Source: Azospirillum sp. CAG:239 (GTDB lineage: Bacteria > Pseudomonadota > Alphaproteobacteria > RF32 > CAG-239). Taken from it: a stretch of 36,568 nt of DNA. A program made the position numbers and the translations under genes. Position 1 is the first letter of the stretch, and each line of letters opens with the position of its first letter. The stretch spans positions 9,823 to 46,390 of the forward strand of contig FR885460.1 in the NCBI GenBank assembly GCA_000436375.1, read 5' to 3'. Shown piece after piece: positions 1 to 7,555 of this stretch. The notes beneath the pieces are model-generated. The model did not search any database and was not told the origin of the DNA. It saw only the letters and a list, made by a program, of their open reading frames with translations.

Positions 1-566
1 GTAATTGTCGGAAGTTTGACCGAAACGGAGTTGTCCTTGACCGCTACGGCGTTGATTTCGCCGTCTTTGACCGTCAGCTTTTTGATGATGACCTTTTTAC
101 CGGCCTCTGCCGATGCGGACGAAGCCTTGGCTTTTTCAGTTTCCGCAGTTTCTTTTTGGGCTGTTTTGGCCGTGTTCTTCTTGATATTGTTCTGAATGTC
201 GGAAATGTTGTTTCTGGTTAAAGAAAGCATTTCATAATTGATGACCGGTTTGCTTACTTCAACGTTTTCAATGACAATCGTGTCGGAGGTCAGGCTTTTG
301 ATGTCTACCTTGACATAGATTTCACCGAGCTCAAACAAATTTTTGGTGCTGTAATCCCGGGGATTTCCTACGGTAATTTCGCTGATGCGTCCTTCGCCGG
401 TGGTCAGTCCGAGCCGGAAACCTTTAAGATTAACATCGGTGCCGGTAATTTCGCTGCCGTATTTGTGAACGACTTTCTGAACAATTGATTCCAGTGACGG
501 CGCAAAGAAATAAACGCCGACGACGATTAAAACCAAAACGGAAAGAAAGATATATCTTTTCTTCAT
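1..566 (-). CDS. AsmA-like membrane-anchored protein, N-terminal part (runs off left edge)
   Basis: Open leftward frame of 188 codons with no stop before the window edge, so only the N-terminus is seen. The ATG at 564-566 is preceded by AAAAGGA about nine bases upstream. Residues 5-24 form one hydrophobic anchor (LSVLVLIVVGVYFFAP). Then comes a pattern typical of AsmA/TamB-related envelope proteins: a KYGSEITGTDV stretch, a TTGEGRISEITVGNP stretch and alternating beta segments ending in NISDIQNN. Around residues 125-160 is a Lys/Ala/Glu-rich linker. AsmA-family proteins sit in the periplasm anchored to the inner membrane and are implicated in outer-membrane biogenesis or lipid transport. The family assignment is from pattern recognition; the C-terminal domain is not in the window. 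Confidence 0.7.
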   Translation of the reverse strand, partial: MKKRYIFLSVLVLIVVGVYFFAPSLESIVQKVVHKYGSEITGTDVNLKGFRLGLTTGEGRISEITVGNPRDYSTKNLFELGEIYVKVDIKSLTSDTIVIENVEVSKPVINYEMLSLTRNNISDIQNNIKKNTAKTAQKETAETEKAKASSASAEAGKKVIIKKLTVKDGEINAVAVKDNSVSVKLPTI

Positions 567-657
567 TGTGCCAGTCCTTTTGTTTGTTGTAAGATATATA
601 TAGCTTTATAGCAAAATATGATTTTGTAAAGAATTAAGTGCGAGGTTTTTAAAAAGC

Positions 658-844
658 AAAAAAGGTGCCGATTGTTTTTGTTCGGAAAAACAAAACACTG
701 ACACCTTTTTCGTATTGGTCGGGAAGCTGTGATGCCGGGCTTTGCGTAAACATCTGCGTTTACAGTTTCCGACAGACCTCTTCCCGATATTTCGATTTAA
801 CAACATTCAGGCAAAAGAAGCCGTCTTCACAGATAGCTTCTTTT
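658..844. ncRNA. candidate structured RNA / hairpin cluster, strand undecided
   Basis: Three strong inverted repeats follow one another in a stretch with no credible gene. First, 658-710: outer arms AAAAAGGTG/CACCTTTTT and inner arms TTGTTTTT (672-679)/AAAAACAA (686-693). Second, 720-786: CGGGAAG/CTTCCCG closing arms, then CTGT/ACAG, CGG/CCG, and an apical GTAAAC (746-751)/GTTTAC (758-763) helix with a six-base loop, which is a bulged, RNA-like fold. Third, 813-844: AAAAGAAGC/GCTTCTTTT, nine perfect pairs. Hairpin one ends in a T-run read leftward (TTTTTTGCTTTTT). Hairpin three ends in TTTT read rightward. Either end could therefore be a terminator, and strand cannot be decided from this sequence. 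I do not recognise it as 6S, SRP RNA, tmRNA or a known riboswitch. Confidence 0.35.
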
Positions 845-1137
845 ATGGAATTTACATTCCCTAACAATTAAATCATTTAAACTCAATCTTCTTCATCTTC
901 ACAGACGAATAAACTGAAAAATGGCACTGGCCGTCTTATTATTAAACCGAATGCTGCAACCACTTATAACTACATCAGGTGACATAGATAAATAAACGGA
1001 ATAAAACAGTGATTGCGATTTAAAATAATAAAAACGACCATAATCTATATTTAAGCAGAAAATAAGCTAATACTTTGCATGTGGCGTGTCAATAAGGAAA
1101 TTATGTGAAAAAAACTTTGTCAGATATAAAAAAACTG
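845..1137. other. AT-rich gene-free stretch upstream of tRNA-Lys
   Basis: No reading frame here has both a ribosome site and protein-like composition. A short GGAAT/ATTCC inverted repeat lies at 848-860. The rest is AT-rich with no hairpin or repeat that I can support. A 24-codon frame from the ATG near 920 has no Shine-Dalgarno and was not accepted. Confidence 0.5.
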
Positions 1138-1166
1138 TTGCAATTAAAATTTTTGCGGTTTATATT
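1138..1166 (+). promoter_or_regulatory. promoter of tRNA-Lys
   Basis: TTGCAA (1138-1143) and TATATT (1161-1166) are separated by exactly 17 bases. Transcription would start near 1173, about 14 bases before the mature tRNA. This is the best sigma-70-type match ahead of the tRNA gene. Confidence 0.6.
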
Positions 1167-1186
1167 CCGTTTTGATTGATGATTAT

Positions 1187-1262
1187 GGGTGCGTAGCTCA
1201 GTTGGTAGAGCAACTGACTCTTAATCAGTGGGTCTGGGGTTCGAACCCCCACGCGCCTACCA
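1187..1262 (+). tRNA. tRNA-Lys (anticodon CTT)
   Basis: A 76-base cloverleaf. Acceptor arm GGGTGCG pairs with CGCGCCT (two G-T wobbles, including G1-T72), followed by discriminator A and an encoded CCA at 1260-1262. The D arm holds GCTC...GAGC. The anticodon stem ACTGA/TCAGT encloses loop CTCTTAA, giving anticodon CTT for lysine codon AAG. The T arm TGGGG/CCCCA encloses TTCGAAC. All invariant elements are present. Confidence 0.97.
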
Positions 1263-1269
1263 TAGCAGA

Positions 1270-1305
1270 AACGGCTTTTCGTGCAGACGAAAGGTCGTTT
1301 TTTTT
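1270..1305 (+). terminator. Rho-independent terminator of tRNA-Lys
   Basis: Inverted repeat ACGGCTTTTCGT/ACGAAAGGTCGT around a short GCAG loop, with a few wobble pairs, followed by eight T. It starts eight bases after the tRNA CCA. Confidence 0.75.
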
Positions 1306-1313
1306 ATGGCTGT

Positions 1314-1934
1314 TTATTCTGTCTGCCGAAGCGATATGTTGTTGTCGAATGAAACAATAACGATGTTTTCAATCAAAATAGCATGGCTTATCCTGAAGTC
1401 GAAGCCTTTTTCAAATCCCTGCGGGTGTCCGCGGTTGAAACGCGCCAGTTCCCTGTCCATCATTTCCTGAATATTGGCGTTGGTTATGTTGGACAGGCCG
1501 TTTTGACGAATGATTCTGGAAATGAGGATATGAACGGTATTGTCAACGTAGCTTTCTATGGTCGTATAATTGTTTTCGGTTTTGACAATATCATCGGAAA
1601 TTTTATATATGACATTCGGATTGACAATGCGAAATTCGCATTGGGCGTCAATGGTCGTGTTGAACGGTATGATGTTTTTGCTTCCGTCATCATTTTTGAC
1701 CGAATGTGCATTCAGATAAATTACCTGCTTGCGAATATCAACGATATCGAATTTTTCGGCAATCGGCCATTTCCAACACCATCTTTCGGACAAGTCATAT
1801 ACTTTTACGGGTTTTCCCCATCGGCGTTTGATAATTGCATAACCTTCGTTGCGTATATTTACAAAGCTGAGCAGTTTACTGACATAAGTCCAGCTGATGG
1901 CTAACAATTCGGCGATGCTTGACACATTATCCAT
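1314..1934 (-). CDS. SPFH/band-7 domain protein
   Basis: 206 residues; ATG at 1932-1934 with AGAGAGG about six bases upstream. The sequence follows the SPFH (stomatin/prohibitin/flotillin) pattern: a short hydrophobic N-terminus (residues ~8-25), an entry segment with GKPVKVYD and WKWPIAEKFDIVDIRKQV (about 40-72), the central beta strands with DAQCEFRIVNP (~96-107), and a helix plus final strand where one expects ...RELARFN...GFDFRISHAILIENIVI. SPFH proteins form oligomeric scaffolds at membranes. This one is short, lacks a clear strong transmembrane helix and has no NfeD partner next to it, so its client is unknown. The opposite-strand frame over the same bases is a shadow. Confidence 0.75.
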   Translation of the reverse strand: MDNVSSIAELLAISWTYVSKLLSFVNIRNEGYAIIKRRWGKPVKVYDLSERWCWKWPIAEKFDIVDIRKQVIYLNAHSVKNDDGSKNIIPFNTTIDAQCEFRIVNPNVIYKISDDIVKTENNYTTIESYVDNTVHILISRIIRQNGLSNITNANIQEMMDRELARFNRGHPQGFEKGFDFRISHAILIENIVIVSFDNNISLRQTE

Positions 1935-1973
1935 TTTAACCTCTCTTCCCGCTTCTTATATAAATAAACGTCG

Positions 1974-2001
1974 TTGACTTTTTTACAAGTTCGCATAAAA
2001 T
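1974..2001 (+). promoter_or_regulatory. promoter of the LprI-like gene
   Basis: TTGACT (1974-1979) and TAAAAT (1996-2001) are separated by 16 bases. The expected start near 2008 leaves a leader of about 30 bases before the ATG at 2039. It lies between two divergent genes. Confidence 0.55.
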
Positions 2002-2038
2002 AACGGCAATGTAAAGTTTTTAGGAAAGGAATGTTCCG

Positions 2039-2488
2039 ATGATTAAAAGGGCTGCTGTTTTACTGGTTGGGGCTGGATGTTTTTTGGGGGCGGCAGCCGT
2101 CAGTGCCACGCCGTATGATGATTGTGTTAAAAATCTTGCAAAGACTAAAGTTGACAATATGTTGAGTGATGATGATCATGCCATATGTCTAAAGCAGGAA
2201 TCAGCCCGCTTATTAGCTGAAGTCCAGAAAGTTTATACCCGGATAGCTAATGATAAAGCCTACAGTTCATGGAATAAGGGTAACGGCATGTTTAAGGGGC
2301 GTGTCCGCGACACTTACAACGCCTGGCTGGTCTATCGTAATAATTATTGCAGTCTTCTTGAGTTTGCCGCACAAGGAAAAGGCGTCAGCAACGCATTTGT
2401 TCGGGAACAGTGTCTGATGCAGCTTACGGAAGAACAGTTGGAAGATGTTAATAAAATTATAAGCGCATATCATAATGATCCCGATTAA
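2039..2488 (+). CDS. secreted LprI-like (DUF1311) protein
   Basis: 149 residues; the start is supported by AGGAAAGGA upstream. Residues 1-23 are a signal peptide (two basic residues, a hydrophobic core, cleavage near VSATP). The mature part has the Cys pattern and helical motif of the lysozyme-inhibitor LprI N-terminal/DUF1311 family: DDC near 29, a central ICLKQES, then a TYNAWLVYRNNYCSL helix and REQCLMQLTEEQLEDV near the C-terminus. Family members are periplasmic or surface proteins; a few inhibit lysozyme, most are uncharacterised. It is a single-gene unit with its own promoter and a strong terminator 5 bases after the stop. Confidence 0.8.
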   Translation: MIKRAAVLLVGAGCFLGAAAVSATPYDDCVKNLAKTKVDNMLSDDDHAICLKQESARLLAEVQKVYTRIANDKAYSSWNKGNGMFKGRVRDTYNAWLVYRNNYCSLLEFAAQGKGVSNAFVREQCLMQLTEEQLEDVNKIISAYHNDPD

Positions 2489-2492
2489 ATGC

Positions 2493-2515
2493 AAAAGCCC
2501 CGAAACGGGGCTTTT
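2493..2515. terminator. bidirectional terminator between convergent genes
   Basis: Perfect AAAAGCCCCG-AAA-CGGGGCTTTT hairpin with T-runs in both directions. It serves the LprI-like gene (ending 2488) and the histidine kinase operon (ending 2515). Confidence 0.9.
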
Positions 2516-3927
2516 TAAGTACCTTTTTCAAGAGGAAGAAGAAAACTGAAACTGCTGCCTCTGCCCGGGCGGCTGTCAACCGATATATCAAGACCGAGGA
2601 TATCTGATATACGGCGGACGATAGACAAGCCTAAACCGGCACCGCTGCGACTGTTGTCGTTGATGTTGCGGCTTTGATAGAATTCATCGAAAATGCGTTC
2701 TTTTTCTTCCGCCGTTATTCCCTCGCCGTTATCCATAACCAGAACTCTGATGCGGTCGTTTTCCCTTTTGCAGCCCAGCAGAACTTTGTTGCGGGTATAT
2801 TTAAAAGCATTGCTGAGCAGGTTGCGGATAACGCGCTCAACCAGCAGAGCGTCGCTGCTGACAGTGTAGTGGCAGAGTGACGTATGAAAATGAATGCCGC
2901 GTGAACGCGCAATTTCGTGAAATTCAAAAAAGATGTTTTTCAGAAGGTCTGAAATGTCAAAATTGCCGAGACAGGCTTCGAATCCTTCGGAATCAAGTTT
3001 TGAAATATCCAGCAGGTTGTCCAGAAGATTGTTTAGATTATCCGCAGAGGCGGAAATTTTGCCAAGAAGCTCTTTCTGCCGATTGTCGAGAGGTTCTTCT
3101 TCCAGTGTTGAGATGAATATGCGCAGAGCCTGCATCGGTTGGCGCAGATCGTGACTGGCCTGTGCCAGAAAATAGGATTTTGAGCGATCGGACGCTTCGG
3201 CACTGCGTCTGGCTTTCTCTAAATCTTTCTGCATTTCAATCAGCTTGGTTATGTCCTGGAAAGTGCCGGCGATCTTGTTCCGTTCTCCTTCTCTGAGCAT
3301 GGCGGCTTTGAATGTGCAATAGATGACGGCATCGTCGCTGCGGCGCAGTCGGAGAATACCGTCAACCGGTTTGCCTGAATGAACCAGTTCATGAAGTTTC
3401 TGATGATACAAAGGATAATCTTCGGGCAAGATGCGGTCGCGTATGATGTTGCGCTTGTGCGAGACGCTGCGGGCATCTAAGCCAAACAGCCGATACATTT
3501 GAGCCGACCAATACAGTTTTCTGGCCTTAATGTCCAGTTCCCAATAGCCAAGGCCTGTCGTTTTTTCGGCAAATTCGAGCCGCTCGGAGGTCCGGTGCAG
3601 GGACCGGGAAAGCTGCCGGCGCTCGGTAATGTCTTCCCAGCATTGGGCCGCCTTGCCGTTATGGCTGTAAATATAGACGTTGAAAAAGCGGTTTTGGTGA
3701 CGCAGCGTAAAATATCCGGGAATTTTGGTCAACAGAACGTCGCTGATGTGCCGGCGGAGTTCCTGCCAGTTTTCCCGGCTGAGACAAGACGACAGCCGGG
3801 CGTCCTTTATGTCGGAAAAGCCAAACAGCAAAACCGCTTTCGGACTGGCGTAGCTGACGGCGCCTTCATAATCCGAAACGATAAACAGATTGGTCGATAT
3901 TTTGAGCAGAAACCTTTCCTGTTCCAT
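2515..3927 (-). CDS. cytoplasmic PAS-PAS sensor histidine kinase, orphan
   Basis: 470 residues with no transmembrane segment. Two PAS-like domains span about 8-100 and 118-228, the second ending in GTFQDITKLI as PAS-PAC modules do. A coiled segment leads to the H-box ASHDLRQPMQALRIF, with phospho-acceptor His259. The catalytic domain has the N-box NLLSNAFKYT (~369-378), G1 DNGEGI (~399-404), F-box FDEFYQ (~413-418) and G2 GAGLGLSIV (~429-437). The H-box resembles the ASHDLRQP subclass often found in hybrid kinases, but no receiver domain is fused and no response regulator lies in the window. It is the last gene of the GldA/F/G-like ABC operon, 14 bases after the DUF4340 gene, and its ribosome site is weak. 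Cognate signal and partner are unknown. Confidence 0.9.
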   Translation of the reverse strand: MEQERFLLKISTNLFIVSDYEGAVSYASPKAVLLFGFSDIKDARLSSCLSRENWQELRRHISDVLLTKIPGYFTLRHQNRFFNVYIYSHNGKAAQCWEDITERRQLSRSLHRTSERLEFAEKTTGLGYWELDIKARKLYWSAQMYRLFGLDARSVSHKRNIIRDRILPEDYPLYHQKLHELVHSGKPVDGILRLRRSDDAVIYCTFKAAMLREGERNKIAGTFQDITKLIEMQKDLEKARRSAEASDRSKSYFLAQASHDLRQPMQALRIFISTLEEEPLDNRQKELLGKISASADNLNNLLDNLLDISKLDSEGFEACLGNFDISDLLKNIFFEFHEIARSRGIHFHTSLCHYTVSSDALLVERVIRNLLSNAFKYTRNKVLLGCKRENDRIRVLVMDNGEGITAEEKERIFDEFYQSRNINDNSRSGAGLGLSIVRRISDILGLDISVDSRPGRGSSFSFLLPLEKGT

Positions 3928-3941
3928 TTAATCCGTCATTA

Positions 3942-4898
3942 TTATATAAAAGCATTGAACAAAATCCTTCCGACATCGGGGGCAAGTCTGAAATACCAGT
4001 CCTCGTACAGGAAGGCACTGCTTTTGATATAATCATTAACGGCCGTGGTTGGTAGGGTTGTGGTTGAAAATTTAAGCGATGCCCAATATTCTTCGCCGGT
4101 TCGGCCGTAAACTTCAATGGTTACGACAAGTCCGTCAAAGGTTGTGACGGTCAGGCTTTTGGGGGCTGAAAACTGCAAACGGTCAAAATCGGCACTGCGC
4201 CGGACGTCATAGGCGGCAACAAAACCGAGGGCATTCAAATAACGGCTGATATCCGGAACCGCTTGCTTTCCTTTAATCTTGAACGGTACGATAATGTCAG
4301 AGCGAACGGCTGTTTCTTGGCCGATTTTGAGGCTGCGGATATCGGCGGGCGACAGGGAAAGCAGCGGTTGTTGCAGCCAGGAGACGGCAGTTTTTGGAAA
4401 GCTGAAGTTTCCGGTAATGAGAAAAACGTCTTTTTCGCCTTCTATACGGGCAAAATGATATAAATTGTCGGCAGCGGCTTTGCCAATCAGAACGGAATTG
4501 AGAATCTGTCCGCCTGCGTCACGAGTAATGACGCGAAAAGCATTGTCGTCCAGACCAAATTTCTTTTCGTCGGCATCGGTTGCCGGACCTCGGCGGCGAT
4601 ATATCCGTGCATCGGCAAAATCGTTAAACAGGTTGTTTATCTGCCGATAACCGGCGTAATAATTGCCGATTTCCATGACCCGCCACAGGTTGTCTTCCAA
4701 CTGCAGATTAACAACCGTCTTCGGCGTTTCGATTGTGAGGCGGCCGAGGTTGTCCAGATTTTGCAGCGTTTTGGCAAAAACCGGTTCACCGCCGTAGCTG
4801 CGAGGTTCTTTGACAGACACAAGCCACAGGGCCGTTCCGGCAAAGAACAGCGAGCAAAGCAACAGAACAAAAGCCTGTTTAAGAAATCTTGTATTCAT
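3942..4898 (-). CDS. DUF4340 domain protein of the ABC operon
   Basis: 318 residues. The start ATG at 4896-4898 lies inside the end of the upstream gldG-like gene and has a strong GGGAGG site, implying translational coupling (20-base overlap). Residues 7-28 form an N-terminal membrane anchor. The rest is beta-rich and periplasmic in character, with the DUF4340 pattern: a repeated block of strands, a NLWRVMEIGNYYAGYRQI-type segment near 70-90, and KKFGLDD near 113. DUF4340 proteins commonly accompany GldG-type auxiliary proteins and ABC-2 exporters; their biochemical role is not established. Confidence 0.8.
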   Translation of the reverse strand: MNTRFLKQAFVLLLCSLFFAGTALWLVSVKEPRSYGGEPVFAKTLQNLDNLGRLTIETPKTVVNLQLEDNLWRVMEIGNYYAGYRQINNLFNDFADARIYRRRGPATDADEKKFGLDDNAFRVITRDAGGQILNSVLIGKAAADNLYHFARIEGEKDVFLITGNFSFPKTAVSWLQQPLLSLSPADIRSLKIGQETAVRSDIIVPFKIKGKQAVPDISRYLNALGFVAAYDVRRSADFDRLQFSAPKSLTVTTFDGLVVTIEVYGRTGEEYWASLKFSTTTLPTTAVNDYIKSSAFLYEDWYFRLAPDVGRILFNAFI

Positions 4899-6795
4899 TT
4901 ATAACCTCCCGTACCATGCGGCGCTGCCGTCTGACAGCGAAGAAACGGAACAGCCAGACAATAAACAGAACGCATCCCGGTATGAGCGCCATGTTCAGCC
5001 AGATTATCGTGTTAATCCAAGCTGTCGTTTCCTTTCTGACCAGATATTCGGTTTGTTTCAGCTTTTTCTGAAGTTCTCTTATTTCTTTCCGGTTCTGTTC
5101 CTGTTTACGGATAACGGCCATGTTTACGCCGGCATCGTCATTTTGCACCGCTTCGTTCCAAATTTCGGCGAATTTTTCCTTTTCGCCCAAAAGCCGTTTG
5201 TTCTGTTCATATTCCGCCAGATAAGGCTGAAGCTTCTGTTGATAAATTTCGGCAGAAATGCTTTTCCGTTCGGGGTTGAGGCTTTTGCTTCCGAGGGCTG
5301 CGTTCGTTTCCGCACCGGTCATATAGTCGACGGCGCGCAAAATAAATTCTCCGTTTTGCGCGTACGGAACCAAATCGTAAACCCCTTCATTACCGCCGGC
5401 CTGCCCGTTTACCCACAAAGAATCGGCAAGCATGTCGGAATCGGCAACGACCAGCAGTTTTCCGTCTTTAATCGACGTCGGCAGAAAAGGCAGCATTTCC
5501 TTTTCAAATCCGGTGCCGTCAAGCGGATTGCGCAGAGAGGCGGAATCCGCTTTTCCTTCCAACAGAACGGCCGCGAGGAAGCGTTTCCCCTCTTCGGCAA
5601 ATTGTTCCGAAACGGCCTGTCGGTTATGAAGCCTTACGGTTTCGGCATCGATACGCCCGCCCTTTTCCGTCGTGGCAAATAATGGCGAGGCTTTGACATT
5701 CTCGACCTGGTGCAAATCTATGCTGCCGGCGCTGCGGAGCCGGACGGAAACAATGTTTTCGGTAAAGGGAAGCCGCGTATTTATGGCTGAACCGTTAAGA
5801 TTCAACCATGTCGGGAGGTTGCTGAGCTTTTCGCCGCTTTCGGAACCGCTGACGAGATTTTCGCCGAGGCTTCTGTCGCCGATGACTTTGGCAAAGTTGA
5901 CCGAAACGCCCCAGTTTTTGAGCAGACTGTTGATTTGGCCGCTGTTTTCGGAAGCCGTGCCATAAATTTCCGCTTCCGTTTCGGAATAAACATCGGCAAA
6001 GAGGATGATTCTGCCGCCGCGAAGCAAATACTGGTCGAGAGCGTAGGCAAACAAGGGAGAAAGCCGGTGCGGATTTATTAAAATCAGTGTTTCGACGTCA
6101 TACGGAATTTCCGCCGTCTGCGGCGAAATGCCGACAACGTCGTATTCGCTGCGCAGCAGGCGCAAAAAGGCCCATTCGTGACGGCGGCCGCCGTAATGTT
6201 TTTCCGAAACCGGCAGGCTGTCGCTCGTTATGCCGATTTTCGGGCGCAACGGATTGTTAAGGGCGGCGATAGCACGGCTGATGTCGTTTTCCAGATAACC
6301 GGCGCGGCCGGGTGAAAACTGTTCGATAATACGGCTGTCGCCGTTGTCATTGCCGAGGACGGCTCCGAAGTAAAGTTCGGAACGGCCATCAGCGCTTAAA
6401 AAGCTTTTTAGCCCCTGTTTCTGCGCTTCTTCGGCAATTTTGCCGTAAGGTTCGGGATCTTTGATTTCAATCCGTATCATTTCCGGGTTTTGGTCGCGGT
6501 AGGTTTCAAGCCGGCGGAGAACCGCCTGCGAATATTGGTAAAGGGCGGGATATTCCCGGCTGACGGCCGAAGACAGGTAAAAACGGATATACAAAGGCGA
6601 ATTTATTTCGGAGACGATCCGACGACTGGCTTCCGAAAGCGTGTAGCGTCCGTCGCCGGTAAGGTCTAATTTCTGTCTGCCGAGCAGCAGGCCGCTGCCG
6701 ATGTTGACAAAAACGAAAGACAAGAAAAGAAGACCGGCAAAAAGCGCCAGAATATAGTTCTTTTTCAGTGTAATACGGCGGGATACGTTTGTCAT
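4879..6795 (-). CDS. GldG-like ABC transporter auxiliary protein
   Basis: 638 residues; the start at 6795 is supported by GGGAAGG. Transmembrane helices lie near both ends (about 13-34 and 593-617), bracketing a large extracytoplasmic part. After the first helix comes the family signature DLTGDGRYTLSEAS (~44-57), as in GldG, followed by a GldG/ABC-auxiliary (IFT52-like) fold with ETLILINPHRLSP and GGRIILFADV segments, which are Rossmann-like strands. A coiled coil precedes the last helix (~545-590). In Bacteroidota, GldG works with GldA and GldF; in proteobacteria these modules are widespread without gliding, and the substrate is unknown. The gene starts 11 bases after the permease stop. Confidence 0.85.
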   Translation of the reverse strand: MTNVSRRITLKKNYILALFAGLLFLSFVFVNIGSGLLLGRQKLDLTGDGRYTLSEASRRIVSEINSPLYIRFYLSSAVSREYPALYQYSQAVLRRLETYRDQNPEMIRIEIKDPEPYGKIAEEAQKQGLKSFLSADGRSELYFGAVLGNDNGDSRIIEQFSPGRAGYLENDISRAIAALNNPLRPKIGITSDSLPVSEKHYGGRRHEWAFLRLLRSEYDVVGISPQTAEIPYDVETLILINPHRLSPLFAYALDQYLLRGGRIILFADVYSETEAEIYGTASENSGQINSLLKNWGVSVNFAKVIGDRSLGENLVSGSESGEKLSNLPTWLNLNGSAINTRLPFTENIVSVRLRSAGSIDLHQVENVKASPLFATTEKGGRIDAETVRLHNRQAVSEQFAEEGKRFLAAVLLEGKADSASLRNPLDGTGFEKEMLPFLPTSIKDGKLLVVADSDMLADSLWVNGQAGGNEGVYDLVPYAQNGEFILRAVDYMTGAETNAALGSKSLNPERKSISAEIYQQKLQPYLAEYEQNKRLLGEKEKFAEIWNEAVQNDDAGVNMAVIRKQEQNRKEIRELQKKLKQTEYLVRKETTAWINTIIWLNMALIPGCVLFIVWLFRFFAVRRQRRMVREVINEYKIS

Positions 6796-6806
6796 GGCTG
6801 CCTTCC

Positions 6807-7547
6807 CTACTTCTTTTTATATTCAAGCGCGACGACATTGAGCCACAACGCCGGAACAATGACCGATATGAAATAAATGACGTTGTCCAGCCCCGCCTGC
6901 CCGCTGACGAAATCCTGATAATGCTTATTGAAATTAAGCGAACGGATAATCCTGACGGCAATTTCGTCCGAGAGGTTCTGAGCGGGAGCAATCAGAAAGT
7001 CGAGGTTGAGGCCGGCAAAGCCCCACAGAACGAAAATGGTAATGATATAGGCGATGACAGTATTGCCGTTGAAGGCGGAAACGGCGCATCCCAGAGCCGA
7101 AAACGTGCCGATAATCAGAATGCAGACCAAATAGGCGGAAAGGATGTTGAGATTGTCGAGCGGGGTTAAAAACGATGTCCAAAGCCAAAAAGGCAGACTG
7201 ACGGACAGCATAAGAACCCCGAACAACCAGGCGGCGGCGAATTTTGCAAGAACGGCGGAAGCATAGCCTACCGGCTGGGTCAGAAGGTATTCAACGGTTC
7301 CCTGCCGGCGTTCGTCCGTCCAGGAGCGCATGGTAACGGCCGGTATCAGCACCGTCAGGATTTCCGGCTGATAGAGAAAAAAAGACGCAAGCGACGTATT
7401 GTCGAGCGTAAAATAGCCGCCGACATAAAAAGTTGCGGCAAAAGACAGCAAAGCATAAACGCCTAAGATAATATAGGCGTTGCCGCAGCGGAAATAGCCG
7501 GCAAATTCTTTGTAAAAAACAGTTTTAAAACCTATCGGCATTGGCAT
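6807..7547 (-). CDS. ABC-2 type permease (GldF-like)
   Basis: 246 residues with about six hydrophobic segments: near 24-45, 58-75, 104-125, 136-155, 163-182 and a final one near 222-240. Charged loops include the cytoplasmic MRSWTDERRQGTVEYLLTQP segment (~73-92), the hallmark of ABC-2/GldF permeases that contacts the ATPase. A second ATG lies two codons in; the first is preferred because AGGAG lies at proper distance and overlaps the ATPase stop codon. It pairs with the upstream ATPase to form the exporter core. Confidence 0.9.
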   Translation of the reverse strand: MPMPIGFKTVFYKEFAGYFRCGNAYIILGVYALLSFAATFYVGGYFTLDNTSLASFFLYQPEILTVLIPAVTMRSWTDERRQGTVEYLLTQPVGYASAVLAKFAAAWLFGVLMLSVSLPFWLWTSFLTPLDNLNILSAYLVCILIIGTFSALGCAVSAFNGNTVIAYIITIFVLWGFAGLNLDFLIAPAQNLSDEIAVRIIRSLNFNKHYQDFVSGQAGLDNVIYFISVIVPALWLNVVALEYKKK

Positions 7548-7555
7548 TTGCGCTC

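Noticed and set aside
720..786. 6S, SRP or tmRNA assignment of the central hairpin
   Set aside because: None of the conserved motifs of these RNAs is present.
606..871. Frames of 66 and 68 codons on opposite strands over the hairpin cluster
   Set aside because: No ribosome site; they run through the inverted repeats and have compositions unlike proteins.
1172..1470. Frames across tRNA-Lys
   Set aside because: They read through the tRNA and its terminator; the sequence is explained by the tRNA.
1383..1904. 173-codon rightward frame opposite the SPFH gene
   Set aside because: The leftward frame has the ribosome site and a recognisable domain.
1187..1960. Integration site at tRNA-Lys
   Set aside because: No integrase gene and no repeat of the tRNA 3' end seen in the window.
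4810..5682. 290-codon rightward frame opposite the GldG-like gene
   Set aside because: Antisense shadow in high-GC third positions; it matches no family and has no start signal.
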